From assembly GCF_036492635.1 (NCBI RefSeq), contig NZ_AP025305.1:3924000-3987999 (forward strand): a DNA stretch of 64,000 nt, in the 5' to 3' direction. This DNA comes from Aureibacter tunicatorum. GTDB taxonomy: Bacteria > Bacteroidota > Bacteroidia > Cytophagales > Cyclobacteriaceae. Below, one piece after another: positions 43,455 through 51,700 of this stretch. The position numbers and the translations under genes were made by a program. The notes beneath the pieces were generated by a model. The model saw only the letters and a list, made by a program, of their open reading frames with translations. It did no database searches and had not been told where the DNA came from. Every line of letters starts with the position of its first letter. The first letter of the stretch is position 1.

Positions 43455-43924
43455 TTAGAAATCATAAATCGTCACCTGGATACCTTTGTCTATCAAAGTC
43501 TCTTTGATAATTGGCTCAACTCTATCCCATTTTCCTCCGGCCAAACCACAGCCTATACGAGGCATGTGAACACTGGCATTCAATCTTTCTGCTTCTAAAA
43601 CTAACTTTTCCAAGCATTCCCTCACAGCTTCAAAACGAATGGGCACTCCATTCGAGCCCGTTCTCATACCTTGCTGTCCTAGCATATTAGCTATGTAAAT
43701 GTATTGCTCGGCTTGCACTATTTGTATATTTCCCAAGGCAAAATCATTTTTTGCTCTGTTTCTATGCCATGATCGATACGCTGCTTCCGGCTCTTTCCAT
43801 CGTTTGGAAATCGCCAAGACAAAACCTTTTCCCCAGCCTCCTAAATTATTGCAAATATGAGCAATGATTTTAACTCCTTTGGCTTGAGGAGATCGTCGCC
43901 TTTCACATATTTAATTTCTCCCAT
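43455..43924 (-). pseudogene. Macro-domain (ADP-ribose-binding) protein gene interrupted by a one-base frameshift
   Basis: Two overlapping frames read as one macro-domain protein of about 156 residues. From ATG at 43924 the first frame gives MGEIKYVKGDDLLKP and then goes out of frame to a stop. The second frame continues with KGVKIIAHICNNLGGWGKGF, then VLAISKRWKEPEAAYRSWHR, FALGNIQIVQAEQYIYIANM, PIRFEAVRECLEKLVLEAER and MPRIGCGLAGGKWDRVEPII. One base is missing near 43880, in the AAGCCAAAGG stretch. Conserved NNLGGWGKGF and GCGLAGG loops are ligand-binding elements in this family, which binds or hydrolyses ADP-ribose derivatives. A functional product starting inside (for example TTG at 43817) would lack the first loop. 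Sequencing error is an alternative. DUF434 ends 5 bp upstream. Confidence 0.8.
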
Positions 43925-43929
43925 TTCAA

Positions 43930-44685
43930 TTAATCTTTTTGTTCTTCCACACTAACTAAGCTTTCTTTTCTAAAATCAATCAACCAAGGGGTTTTCACAT
44001 GATCTTTTATTATGGAAGCGTTCAAGTTATGCCAACGCTTAGCCCCATCAAGCACCCAACTATCTGAAGATATCGAAATCATTTCTTCATGATCTACCAA
44101 ATATTTATCAGGATTCATTTCCAAGATTACTTCCCATTGCCATCCTTTTTCAGCGGCTAACTCTTGTATGAACTTTCGCAGTCTTCCGCTATTTGAAACT
44201 GGCTGATCAAACACCCATAACACTCTCTTAGGCTCCAACTTTTCCAATTCTCTTGCGAAAATTTCCAAAGCCAACACAGTCTCCTCTACTTTACGATATG
44301 TGCTATGCACGTTTGCTATATCTCTATAACAACCATCAAAACCTATGAAAATCGGGGCTTTGGAAAGAGCGGCTTCCAATGTAATCAACTGGTTGTAGCC
44401 ATCTATTGCTAAAGTCTGGCCTTTCAATTGTTCAGAAGAAACATGCTTTTGATGACGATCTAAAAGCTGGACTTCTCCGCATGCCGAATGAGACAATGCC
44501 TGCCTTTGGCGCTCTGAAAAACGAAATCGATCACCGATCAGCTTAATTGACGCCTTGCTGCTGTAACCTTTTCCAACAAGATAACTCAAGTCTACAAGAG
44601 CCTGTCTTAGCTTAAGGAATATTTTAGGTGTGAATATTTTATAGTCTTTTGGATTAGCTCCACGATGCTTTTGTTGATGTGGCAT
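43930..44685 (-). CDS. DUF434 (with DUF5616) protein, possible NYN/PIN-like nuclease
   Basis: The 251-residue protein follows DUF434: QKHRGANPKDYKIFTPKIFL, LRQALVDLSYLVGKGYSSKA, KLIGDRFRFSERQRQALSHS, followed by the DUF5616 part: LAIDGYNQLITLEAALSKAP, FDGCYRDIANVHSTYRKVEE, VLWVFDQPVSNSGRLRKFIQ and SDSWVLDGAKRWHNLNASII. Acidic residues in IDGYN, FDQPVSNSGR and SSDSWVLD are spaced like the acidic active site of NYN/PIN RNases, but that is inference. No enzymatic activity is established for the family. It is co-directional with and 5 bp from the macro-domain gene, so the two form a transcript. Confidence 0.9.
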   Translation of the reverse strand: MPHQQKHRGANPKDYKIFTPKIFLKLRQALVDLSYLVGKGYSSKASIKLIGDRFRFSERQRQALSHSACGEVQLLDRHQKHVSSEQLKGQTLAIDGYNQLITLEAALSKAPIFIGFDGCYRDIANVHSTYRKVEETVLALEIFARELEKLEPKRVLWVFDQPVSNSGRLRKFIQELAAEKGWQWEVILEMNPDKYLVDHEEMISISSDSWVLDGAKRWHNLNASIIKDHVKTPWLIDFRKESLVSVEEQKD

Positions 44686-44779
44686 ATTAGTGTAATAGTC
44701 GCATTTTAATTTGTAAAATTAAAATATAAAATAGTAGCATTTAATCCAATAAAACGTTTACACTCCTTATTTATGTATT

Positions 44780-44827
44780 CAAAAAAATACGGTTTGCCTT
44801 TCAATGATCTTATTGAAAAACAAACCG
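44780..44827 (-). terminator. Rho-independent terminator after the T9SS-exported protein gene
   Basis: CGGTTTG (44790-44796) pairs with CAAACCG (44821-44827), with an inner TTCAAT/ATTGAA stem. A run of seven T follows in the minus direction (44781-44787). Confidence 0.8.
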
Positions 44828-44851
44828 CGTTAATTGCTTAATTCAAGTTGA

Positions 44852-46666
44852 TTATTTCTTAATCACTTTCTTATAATACGCTTGATGATCTATTTCTATT
44901 TTCAATAAATAAACTCCTGAAATCAAATTGCTCATATCAATTTGTGTATTTGCTGAGCCGCTAATCGTATTAATTGGATTTCCTAATGGACTCATCAACT
45001 GAATAGACATTTGAGAGTTGCTAGAATTATTAATCGTAAGGATATTTTCAACCGGATTTGGAAAAAGAACAACTCCTTTAGACATCAAATCTTCATCTAT
45101 GCCAAGAGCTTTTGTCACTGTAAGATTCAAGGTAATAATCTCATCACACTGACCTTCCACTTTCTTTATATAAGTAGCCGTATTATTATCTTCTGTGTAA
45201 ATATTGCCATCAATCCATGTAAATGGTCCTTCTGATTCTTGCACATCCGTTGAGTAAGTGGGCTCGCAAGCGGTGCTTATTTTCTGCAAAAACCAGCTAC
45301 CTCCATCATTAGCAATCAAAGTATGTTCGCCTTCTTCTGAAAAATCAAAATCAACAGCACCTGAATAATAACCGTAAGTGTACAGGTCTCCTTTTGCATC
45401 TATAAATGATATTGCCCCATCATCCCCTTCATTTCCAATATGATAACCCTCTAAGAAATTGCCATCATTATCCAGTTTCTGAAAATAAATATCCCATTCA
45501 CCCTGAGCTTCTATGATAAATTCGCCTTCCTCTGAAGGATCTAAATCCGTGTCTTCGCTAAAAAGCCCTGTCACTATAACATTGCCTTCAAGATCCACAT
45601 TGATTGATGTTGGCTGTTCAGCAACTATCGAATTAGCCCATACAAACTCCCCTTCTGAAGTCTGTTTCATTACAAAAACATCATAAAAACCTTTCATCGT
45701 AAGATTATTAACTTCATCCGAAGAATTAAAATCCACAGTACCATAAAACCATCCCGTAGAATAAATATTTCCTTCTTCGTCTACAGTACTTGCAAAATAT
45801 GTATCATCTCCAGTCCCTAATTTTTCCTGTTGCCAAACTACCTCTCCTTGAGAATCAAATTTGTATAAAATAAAATTCGATGACGTTTCATTATCTCCAA
45901 CTATTTCTCCCATCACTGACCCAGAGAATAACACATTCCCCTCATTATCGAATGTCATATTACCAAAATTATCACAACCAGCACTACCAAAGGCTTCAAT
46001 CCAGACCTGTTCTCCTTGAGAATTAATCTTCATCAAAAAGAAATGAGCACAATCATCTTCTGCTCCTAAAATATTTGGAGTCTCATCAAAAGAAAAATCA
46101 ATTTTGTCTGAAAAACTTCCTCCATAATATATCTCTTGATTATCATTAACAAGCAAATTCATTTGATAATTACTTTCATTGTACCCAAAAGCCTTTACCC
46201 ATACAAGTCCTCCTTGGGCATCCATCTTCATAACAAAGCTTCCTCCGCCATCTTGACTTGTCAATTCAAAAACCTCATCTGAAGCATCAAAATCTACTGT
46301 TCCTGTAAATTTTCCAGTCACATAAATATTTCCTTGATCATCTATAGCTATTGACTCAACATTATCATTACCACTACCTCCTATGGATGTCGCCCAAACG
46401 AAATCTCCATTATCATTTCTTTTTTCTATAAAAATGTCTTGATCGCCTTTGGAAGTCACTTCAAGTATATTTTCAGTGTCATCAAGGTCAATCGTATTTG
46501 AAAAATTCCCTGCCTTGTATACATTTCCTTGCTCGTCCACCGCAGGTATTGAAAACATCGATATGCCTGATTGGTCATAAGATTTGGTCCATTGGTGATC
46601 AAAACTTTGAGCTTTAGAATACATTGCGCTTAAGCTTAAGGCAACGCTAAAAATTAATCTCTTCAT
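44852..46666 (-). CDS. T9SS-exported SBBP-repeat beta-propeller protein
   Basis: From the Met at 46666 the protein has 604 residues with a signal peptide (LSLSAMYSKAQ). Residues about 30-480 contain about seven or more SBBP-type repeats of about 55 residues: NVYKAGNFSNTIDLDDTENI, NIYVTGKFTGTVDFDASDEV, IYYGGSFSDKIDF, IYSTGWFYGTVDFNSSDEVN, VIVTGLFSEDTDLDPSEEGE. Each has a G-x-F/Y-x-G-x-x-D-F/L-D core and predicts a beta-propeller. The C-terminal 75 residues form a type A T9SS sorting domain (VVLFPNPVENILTINN, ISGVYLLKIEIDHQAYYKKV), so the protein should cross the outer membrane by type IX secretion and be displayed or released. Function is unknown, probably binding. The upstream Met at 46708 is rejected because it precedes the signal. 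Confidence 0.92.
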   Translation of the reverse strand: MKRLIFSVALSLSAMYSKAQSFDHQWTKSYDQSGISMFSIPAVDEQGNVYKAGNFSNTIDLDDTENILEVTSKGDQDIFIEKRNDNGDFVWATSIGGSGNDNVESIAIDDQGNIYVTGKFTGTVDFDASDEVFELTSQDGGGSFVMKMDAQGGLVWVKAFGYNESNYQMNLLVNDNQEIYYGGSFSDKIDFSFDETPNILGAEDDCAHFFLMKINSQGEQVWIEAFGSAGCDNFGNMTFDNEGNVLFSGSVMGEIVGDNETSSNFILYKFDSQGEVVWQQEKLGTGDDTYFASTVDEEGNIYSTGWFYGTVDFNSSDEVNNLTMKGFYDVFVMKQTSEGEFVWANSIVAEQPTSINVDLEGNVIVTGLFSEDTDLDPSEEGEFIIEAQGEWDIYFQKLDNDGNFLEGYHIGNEGDDGAISFIDAKGDLYTYGYYSGAVDFDFSEEGEHTLIANDGGSWFLQKISTACEPTYSTDVQESEGPFTWIDGNIYTEDNNTATYIKKVEGQCDEIITLNLTVTKALGIDEDLMSKGVVLFPNPVENILTINNSSNSQMSIQLMSPLGNPINTISGSANTQIDMSNLISGVYLLKIEIDHQAYYKKVIKK

Positions 46667-47033
46667 CTTGTTTGTATTGTTTAAATGTAAATGTTGATAG
46701 AGTTGCAATCTTTGCTAAATTCGATAAATCAAAATTATAATTTATTTAATCATAAAAAAATAAGAACACAAATAATATTAAAGAATATAATTATTTAACA
46801 TTAATGTATATATTCTAAATTTAATCACACTACCCCAAAACAACTATACATCTAAAATTCAACACATTACACACTGATTATCTCCTGAAAAACTCCAGAA
46901 AATATTAATTTTAAAAAAATATTTCAATATTCATCATGAAAATCCCCAAACAAAACAACTTACAAAAACAACAACAATAATCACATTTTACAATGAAAAT
47001 ACTATATTAAAATTTAGCAATATTCACTATCCA
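46667..47033. other. Intergenic, very AT-rich, no gene seen
   Basis: 367 bp lie between the IPK-like gene and the T9SS-exported gene, both on the minus strand. They contain poly-A/T tracts but no hairpin or frame worth calling. The stretch presumably carries the promoter of 44852-46666. Confidence 0.45.
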
Positions 47034-48185
47034 TCAATAAAATACAAAAGGATCATCTCCCTTCAATTTTAAACTTTCTTGGCTTAGCCATTCGTAAAAA
47101 TTCATGAAACCGCTCAAGAATGAGCGAGACCATTTATCTTGATGTTTATCCCAAGTGCGTGGTCTTTTCAAGCTTCCAAAATTATTTTCAGCCAATACAT
47201 CTTCGGGTTTTTCTTTCAACACTTCTTCTCCCACTCCCTCCATCAATACGGGGTGGTCAGGGTCAATCAACCTAACATCTGAATCTTGAGGATTTTTCAC
47301 ATTAAGCACCAAAAGCAAGCTACTTCCAACAAAAGTCACATTTGCTTGAGACATGTGCGCTATTATATTTTTCAATTTGGCCAGAATTACGTCAATAGCT
47401 TCAGCTATCAACTTTCTGCGACCTCCATGTGATTTTGCTTCTTCAAATTCGGATAAGTTGCCCGCGTCTATGTCAAAGCCTCTCGATCTGCTTTTTCGTT
47501 TTAGATCCTTTATGTTATGCTCGAAAAACTTCAAAACCCGAAGAGGAACACTTGCGCCTTCTAGTTTGAATTGGGCTCCGCTTTTGGTATAATGTCCCAA
47601 CTTGACATCCATAAAAATCTTATCCTTGCGCTGTTTTTTCTTTCCTCTATTAAAAGGTACTCCCCTTGTTCTTCCTGCACCAGACTCATGATGTCCCACG
47701 ACATCAAGCACCAACAATCTTTTTGTCTTTGTCGGCTGGGGAATAGGATTCTTCAATTTAATGACTTTAGGAGCATTGCCTTCGTAAACGGTCACTGTAT
47801 CCACCAAGCCTTCTCTATTGACAGTATGATCCATTACTTCGTGATTCCCGGGCAATACAGCATCCAAAGCCAAACCACTTTTATGCTTATAGACGAACTC
47901 TTCCCTATCGGAAGATAGCTTGATCACATACTTTCTATCTTCTGAAAAAGTATTGGGTTTAGTTCCCGCCATTTGGATAGGAGCCTCAGCATTTTGAGAC
48001 TTTGCTTGAAGCGTTACGGGAGGAGATGCAAATCGATCTGCGAATTTCTTCATTTGCAGGCCTTGGGCATATTCAGGCCTATTATCATTCAAATCCATCG
48101 AAGCCCTTTGGCTCACAGTATTTGAACTTGAAACTGACTGATCCTTGGACTTTTTTCTCTTATCGGAAAGAAACTCTCTCATCAC
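47034..48185 (-). CDS. Inositol polyphosphate kinase-like protein with N-terminal DNRPE (eCIS cargo-type) motif
   Basis: The 383-residue protein lacks a signal peptide. Residues 25-75 read SQRASMDLNDNRPEYAQGLQ and end in APIQMAG, matching the DNRPE...AQ...PIQ leader of proteins associated with extracellular contractile injection systems. The rest follows the inositol polyphosphate kinase plan: REEFVYKH (94-101, like the ELxFY strand), LLVLDVVG (157-164, like LVLEDLT), IFMDVKLGHYTKSG with the DxKxG signature (Asp193, Lys195, Gly197), FVGSSLLLVLNV (285-296, the SSLL motif) and VRLIDPDHPV with Asp308 at the metal-binding IDFAH position. The leading Pro of the signature is absent and Phe-Ala of IDFAH is Pro-Asp. 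It probably phosphorylates inositol phosphates, perhaps inside a eukaryotic target. Both assignments are by eye. It stands alone; no eCIS structural genes are in the window. Confidence 0.75.
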   Translation of the reverse strand: MMREFLSDKRKKSKDQSVSSSNTVSQRASMDLNDNRPEYAQGLQMKKFADRFASPPVTLQAKSQNAEAPIQMAGTKPNTFSEDRKYVIKLSSDREEFVYKHKSGLALDAVLPGNHEVMDHTVNREGLVDTVTVYEGNAPKVIKLKNPIPQPTKTKRLLVLDVVGHHESGAGRTRGVPFNRGKKKQRKDKIFMDVKLGHYTKSGAQFKLEGASVPLRVLKFFEHNIKDLKRKSRSRGFDIDAGNLSEFEEAKSHGGRRKLIAEAIDVILAKLKNIIAHMSQANVTFVGSSLLLVLNVKNPQDSDVRLIDPDHPVLMEGVGEEVLKEKPEDVLAENNFGSLKRPRTWDKHQDKWSRSFLSGFMNFYEWLSQESLKLKGDDPFVFY

Positions 48186-48344
48186 TTACCAATTTACCCT
48201 ACTTATTCTCTCTCGCTAGAAATAGTACCTCTCAGATAAGAAATAGTTTTGAATGGCATAATCTATAAGGATGCATGAAGCCAACTTTCTTGTCCAATTA
48301 ATTTAATTCTCAAAATAATATCATAAAAATTAAGACAACAACAT

Positions 48345-49127
48345 TTATCTATTAAGCCACTTCTTCAAAAGGCTCACCTTATCCTTGCTGACTAAAAAAG
48401 GCTCCGCGTATTCCGGAGTTACATAAACAGCCATTTTTCCACTAAACTGAGGAGTCAATTTTTTAATGCTCTCGATATGCGCCAAACATCGTCTATTCAA
48501 TCTGAAAAATTCCATAGGGTCAAATTGCTCCGCGAGGCGATCCAAACTCATGTCAATTATATGCGTTTTTGCAGATCGGTCCACCGCCAAAGTAACTCCC
48601 GCTTTTCCCAAATAAAAATAAGCGATATCCTTGCTTTCCAAGGTATAAAAATCCTCCTTTTGATGAATCAAAAACCTCTTGCGAAAAGTTTTCTTTTCCT
48701 GCAATATCAATTGTCCTAATTGTTCCAAGTCAACATCCAATACTTGCTTTTTATGCTGAGCAAAAAGGTTTCCAAATTTCGTACAGGCTGACTCCAACTC
48801 TTCCTTTCCAAACGGTTTAAGCAGATAGTCGATACTATTCACCTTGAACGCTTGCAAAGCATACTCATCGTAAGCTGTCGTGAAAATCACAAAGCTGTCA
48901 ACCTTATTTTCAGGCTTGAGAATTTCAAACGAAAAACCATCTGACAATCTAATATCCAAAAACATCAAATCAGGATGTTTATTTTCAGCCAGCCATTCAT
49001 TGGTCTCGACAACACTTTCAAACATTCCAAGAACTTTCCATTTTGGCCGGATAGACGATATCATATGCGCCAGCCTTCTTTGAGCTGGAATTTCATCCTC
49101 CACAATTATCACTGTAACCTCATTCAT
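48345..49127 (-). CDS. LytTR-family response regulator
   Basis: From the Met at 49127 the protein has 260 residues: a receiver domain (VIIVEDEIPAQRRLAHMI, phospho-acceptor Asp58 in LMFLDIRLS, YLLKPFGKEE) and a LytTR domain (KRFLIHQKEDFYTLESKDIA, FYLGKAGVTLAVDRSAKTHI, FFRLNRRCLAHIESIKKLTP). The longer start at 49157 would overlap the kinase gene by 26 bp; the shorter one leaves 4 bp. It is paired with the kinase immediately upstream and lies downstream of the efflux operon. Confidence 0.94.
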   Translation of the reverse strand: MNEVTVIIVEDEIPAQRRLAHMISSIRPKWKVLGMFESVVETNEWLAENKHPDLMFLDIRLSDGFSFEILKPENKVDSFVIFTTAYDEYALQAFKVNSIDYLLKPFGKEELESACTKFGNLFAQHKKQVLDVDLEQLGQLILQEKKTFRKRFLIHQKEDFYTLESKDIAYFYLGKAGVTLAVDRSAKTHIIDMSLDRLAEQFDPMEFFRLNRRCLAHIESIKKLTPQFSGKMAVYVTPEYAEPFLVSKDKVSLLKKWLNR

Positions 49128-49131
49128 ATTC

Positions 49132-50199
49132 TCAAGCTTTAAATATCGGAACACCAACTTGATAAGCTAAATCCGTTTCTTCCACTTCCAACGATGGCGC
49201 CTTAAGCAATTCCAAACGCTTTTGAAGATTATTCAAACCTACTTTCATTGAAACCTCATGCGTGCGGGCATTCTTGTTGTTTCTCAAATACAAATACCCG
49301 CCTTCTATAAACACCTTTATTTCCAACGGATGCTTTTTGTTAATAACATTATGTTTAATAGCATTCTCGCAAAGCAACTGAAGCGTCAATGGCAATACTC
49401 TAGCCTCTTTCAAATCTTCGGGAACACTTATCTCAAGATTAATCACATCTCCCAACCTTACTTGATGAAGAAAAACATAAGCTTTCACAAAGTCCAATTC
49501 CGCCTTGATTGTGCTGTATTCCAAATGTTGCGACTGAAGCACGTATCGATATACATCTGACAGCTTATGAGTAAATTTCTGGGCATTTTCAGGATCATAC
49601 TCAATCTCCGAGATCAAAACATTGAGACTGTTAAACAAAAAGTGCGGATTTAGCTGGTCTTGCAAAGCCTTGTATTCCGCATTGGCTTTCTTTTGCTTCA
49701 AATCCTCCATCTCGGTGTAGTAAGTATTCAGCTTCGTGATAGATTTGACAGCAATGATATATAGCAATATCACCAAAAAGAAAAAATACGACACAAAGAA
49801 ACTGGACACTTCATAGTCGCGAATGACAAACGGTCCCGGTCGATCATTCAAAAAATGATTTATGACAAAAACTCCGTACAGAAATAAAGCGCTAAAGCTA
49901 AAAAAAACTATTCCTTGATAAAACAAACGCCTATTTGGAGACAAGAACCAAGGGTAAAACCCTTCAAACTTATTGTCAACATATTGAAAAAAATAATAGG
50001 ACAAGGCAAATACCATAGAAATAAACACTATGCTTTTCGACTTGCTAGCTAATGTGAAAGTTTTAGGGTCCACGTTGCTAACACTCTTTATAAACTCTAG
50101 CAAAGCAATGCTGAGAATCAACGAGATAACAAACACTAAAACATGGCTAAAATATTTTTTATATAAAGACTTCAGCAAGGCTTTGGACATAAACTTCAA
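49132..50199 (-). CDS. LytS/YehU-type sensor histidine kinase
   Basis: The 355-residue protein has four to five membrane helices (about residues 18-150), a coiled linker (YYTEMEDLKQKKANAEYKAL), the His_kinase motif DQLNPHFLFNSLNVLIS (phospho-accepting His186) and an HATPase part (LPLTLQLLCENAIKHNVI, MKVGLNNLQKRLELL). The start could be 50190 (second Met). It lies directly upstream of its regulator, and a hairpin at 50310-50343 separates it from the TolC gene, so it has its own promoter or depends on read-through. Confidence 0.93.
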   Translation of the reverse strand: MKFMSKALLKSLYKKYFSHVLVFVISLILSIALLEFIKSVSNVDPKTFTLASKSKSIVFISMVFALSYYFFQYVDNKFEGFYPWFLSPNRRLFYQGIVFFSFSALFLYGVFVINHFLNDRPGPFVIRDYEVSSFFVSYFFFLVILLYIIAVKSITKLNTYYTEMEDLKQKKANAEYKALQDQLNPHFLFNSLNVLISEIEYDPENAQKFTHKLSDVYRYVLQSQHLEYSTIKAELDFVKAYVFLHQVRLGDVINLEISVPEDLKEARVLPLTLQLLCENAIKHNVINKKHPLEIKVFIEGGYLYLRNNKNARTHEVSMKVGLNNLQKRLELLKAPSLEVEETDLAYQVGVPIFKA

Positions 50200-50309
50200 A
50201 CTTGTTTTAAATGAAACTGCTTTGCTTATACCTCTCCATACAAACGTAATAAAGCATCAATATTGGCTAACGATATTTTAACTCAAATATTTTTCAGCTG
50301 TTTGAAATA

Positions 50310-50343
50310 CGCAGGAAGAAGAGGCTATTCCTCTTCTCCCGCG
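50310..50343 (-). terminator. Strong hairpin after the efflux operon
   Basis: GCAGGAAGAAGAGG and CCTCTTCTCCCGC form a stem of about 13 bp with one mismatch and one bulge and a 5-base loop. It directly follows the TolC stop. The T-tract is weak. Confidence 0.6.
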
Positions 50344-50361
50344 TAGCCCTAACAATCACTA

Positions 50362-51690
50362 CTAGTCCATTTCCTTTAACAAAGAACCTGTCGATCTTTT
50401 GAAAGCAGATTCGCTATTCTTGGCATTCAATTTCGCTTCGGTATAATTGATTTTTGCCTGTTGCCAATACATATGTGCATCCAATACTTCCAATATTGAC
50501 GCAACGCCTTCTTTATATCTGTCGTTCATCATTTTCAAATTCTCTTCCGCCTTGTCCAAGGAACCATACGACAAAGCCACTCTCTCGTTAGCCTGTTGCA
50601 ATGCGAAATAATTTGACTGAACTTCCAAAGCTATCTTATCGCTGACTTGGCTCAACTTCTGCTTTTGCACTTCTGTATCAAGCTTGGCTGCCTTGCGATC
50701 ATGTTTTCGTTTGCCCCATTCAAAAATCGGAACCTTGACAGAAACTCCAGCCACAACATTCTCGTCCGGCGATTGATTCGTTAGGTCATAACCCGGCAAT
50801 CCATAGCTTCCTTCCAGTTGAGCCATCACTTGCATATTGTATTTTGCCATAGCCAGCTTTTCTCCTTTTTCAGACTTGAGCACCTCGTGATCCGCCATGG
50901 AAATTTCAGCTCTTTGATTCAAAGCAATATGCGTCCAATCCTCAGCAATATCCGTCCAAATAATCTGAGGAATAGCATTATCCAACATTGGCTTTTCTTC
51001 CAACGGCACGCCCACTTGTTGATTCAATGCCATTTCTGAAATTCGGGAATTCGTCTGCGCTTCTTGACGCAAGTACTCGATTTCATTTTGCTTCACTTCA
51101 ACCATCAATAGATCGTTTCGACTCACAGTTCCCACTTCAACGCGTTGCTCAACAACTTTTACCAATTGATCAATCGCTTGATAATATTCATCAAATATGC
51201 CAGCGATCTCCTGCTGTCCCACCGCCATCCAGTATACTTGATCAGTCTCCAACAAAATATTGTTTTTAACGCGGTCAACATTGAATTCGGAAATGATCTC
51301 ATCTTCCTTGAGCATTTCATACTTTTGCTTAATCGCTCCTCCAGTATAAAGAGGCTGCACGACTTGCACGCTAGCTCCATACTGTTGATCGTTGCCTTTT
51401 ACAGTTCTAGACTCCATGCCAGTCAAACTTGGCACCGTCAACTGATAAGGATTGTCTCTCCACTGGTAAAATCCATTTGCCGATACCTTAGGCTTAAAAT
51501 CCGCCTTTGATGACGCTTTGATTTCACTCGCTGCTTCGGAACTATACTGAGCGGATCTCACCTCCTGATTATAGTCCAATGCCTGCCTTCTATATTTGCT
51601 TACCAATGAATCCGCCGTTTGACCAAAGCTTTGAAAAGCAATGCAACACGACAATAATAAAAGCAAACTTATTTTTTTATTTAAATTCAT
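50362..51690 (-). CDS. TolC-family outer-membrane efflux protein
   Basis: From the Met at 51690, which follows an AAAGGTGA ribosome binding site, the protein has 442 residues and a signal peptide (SCCIAFQSFGQT). It shows the duplicated TolC/OEP helical hairpins: YRRQALDYNQEVRSAQYSSE, SANGFYQWRDNPY, VQPLYTGGAIKQKYEMLKED, EVGTVSRNDLLMVEVKQNEI, then VAGVSVKVPIFEWGKRKHDR and YKEGVASILEVLDAHMYWQQ. It forms the outer-membrane exit duct of the RND pump encoded immediately upstream, whose stop it overlaps slightly or abuts (pump stop at 51701). Confidence 0.93.
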   Translation of the reverse strand: MNLNKKISLLLLLSCCIAFQSFGQTADSLVSKYRRQALDYNQEVRSAQYSSEAASEIKASSKADFKPKVSANGFYQWRDNPYQLTVPSLTGMESRTVKGNDQQYGASVQVVQPLYTGGAIKQKYEMLKEDEIISEFNVDRVKNNILLETDQVYWMAVGQQEIAGIFDEYYQAIDQLVKVVEQRVEVGTVSRNDLLMVEVKQNEIEYLRQEAQTNSRISEMALNQQVGVPLEEKPMLDNAIPQIIWTDIAEDWTHIALNQRAEISMADHEVLKSEKGEKLAMAKYNMQVMAQLEGSYGLPGYDLTNQSPDENVVAGVSVKVPIFEWGKRKHDRKAAKLDTEVQKQKLSQVSDKIALEVQSNYFALQQANERVALSYGSLDKAEENLKMMNDRYKEGVASILEVLDAHMYWQQAKINYTEAKLNAKNSESAFKRSTGSLLKEMD

Positions 51691-51700
51691 CGAATCACCT

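Noticed and set aside
43455-43817. Macro-domain gene as an intact 120-residue protein from a TTG
   Set aside because: The upstream codons in the same and neighbouring frame clearly encode the missing N-terminal macro motif, so this is a frameshifted longer gene.
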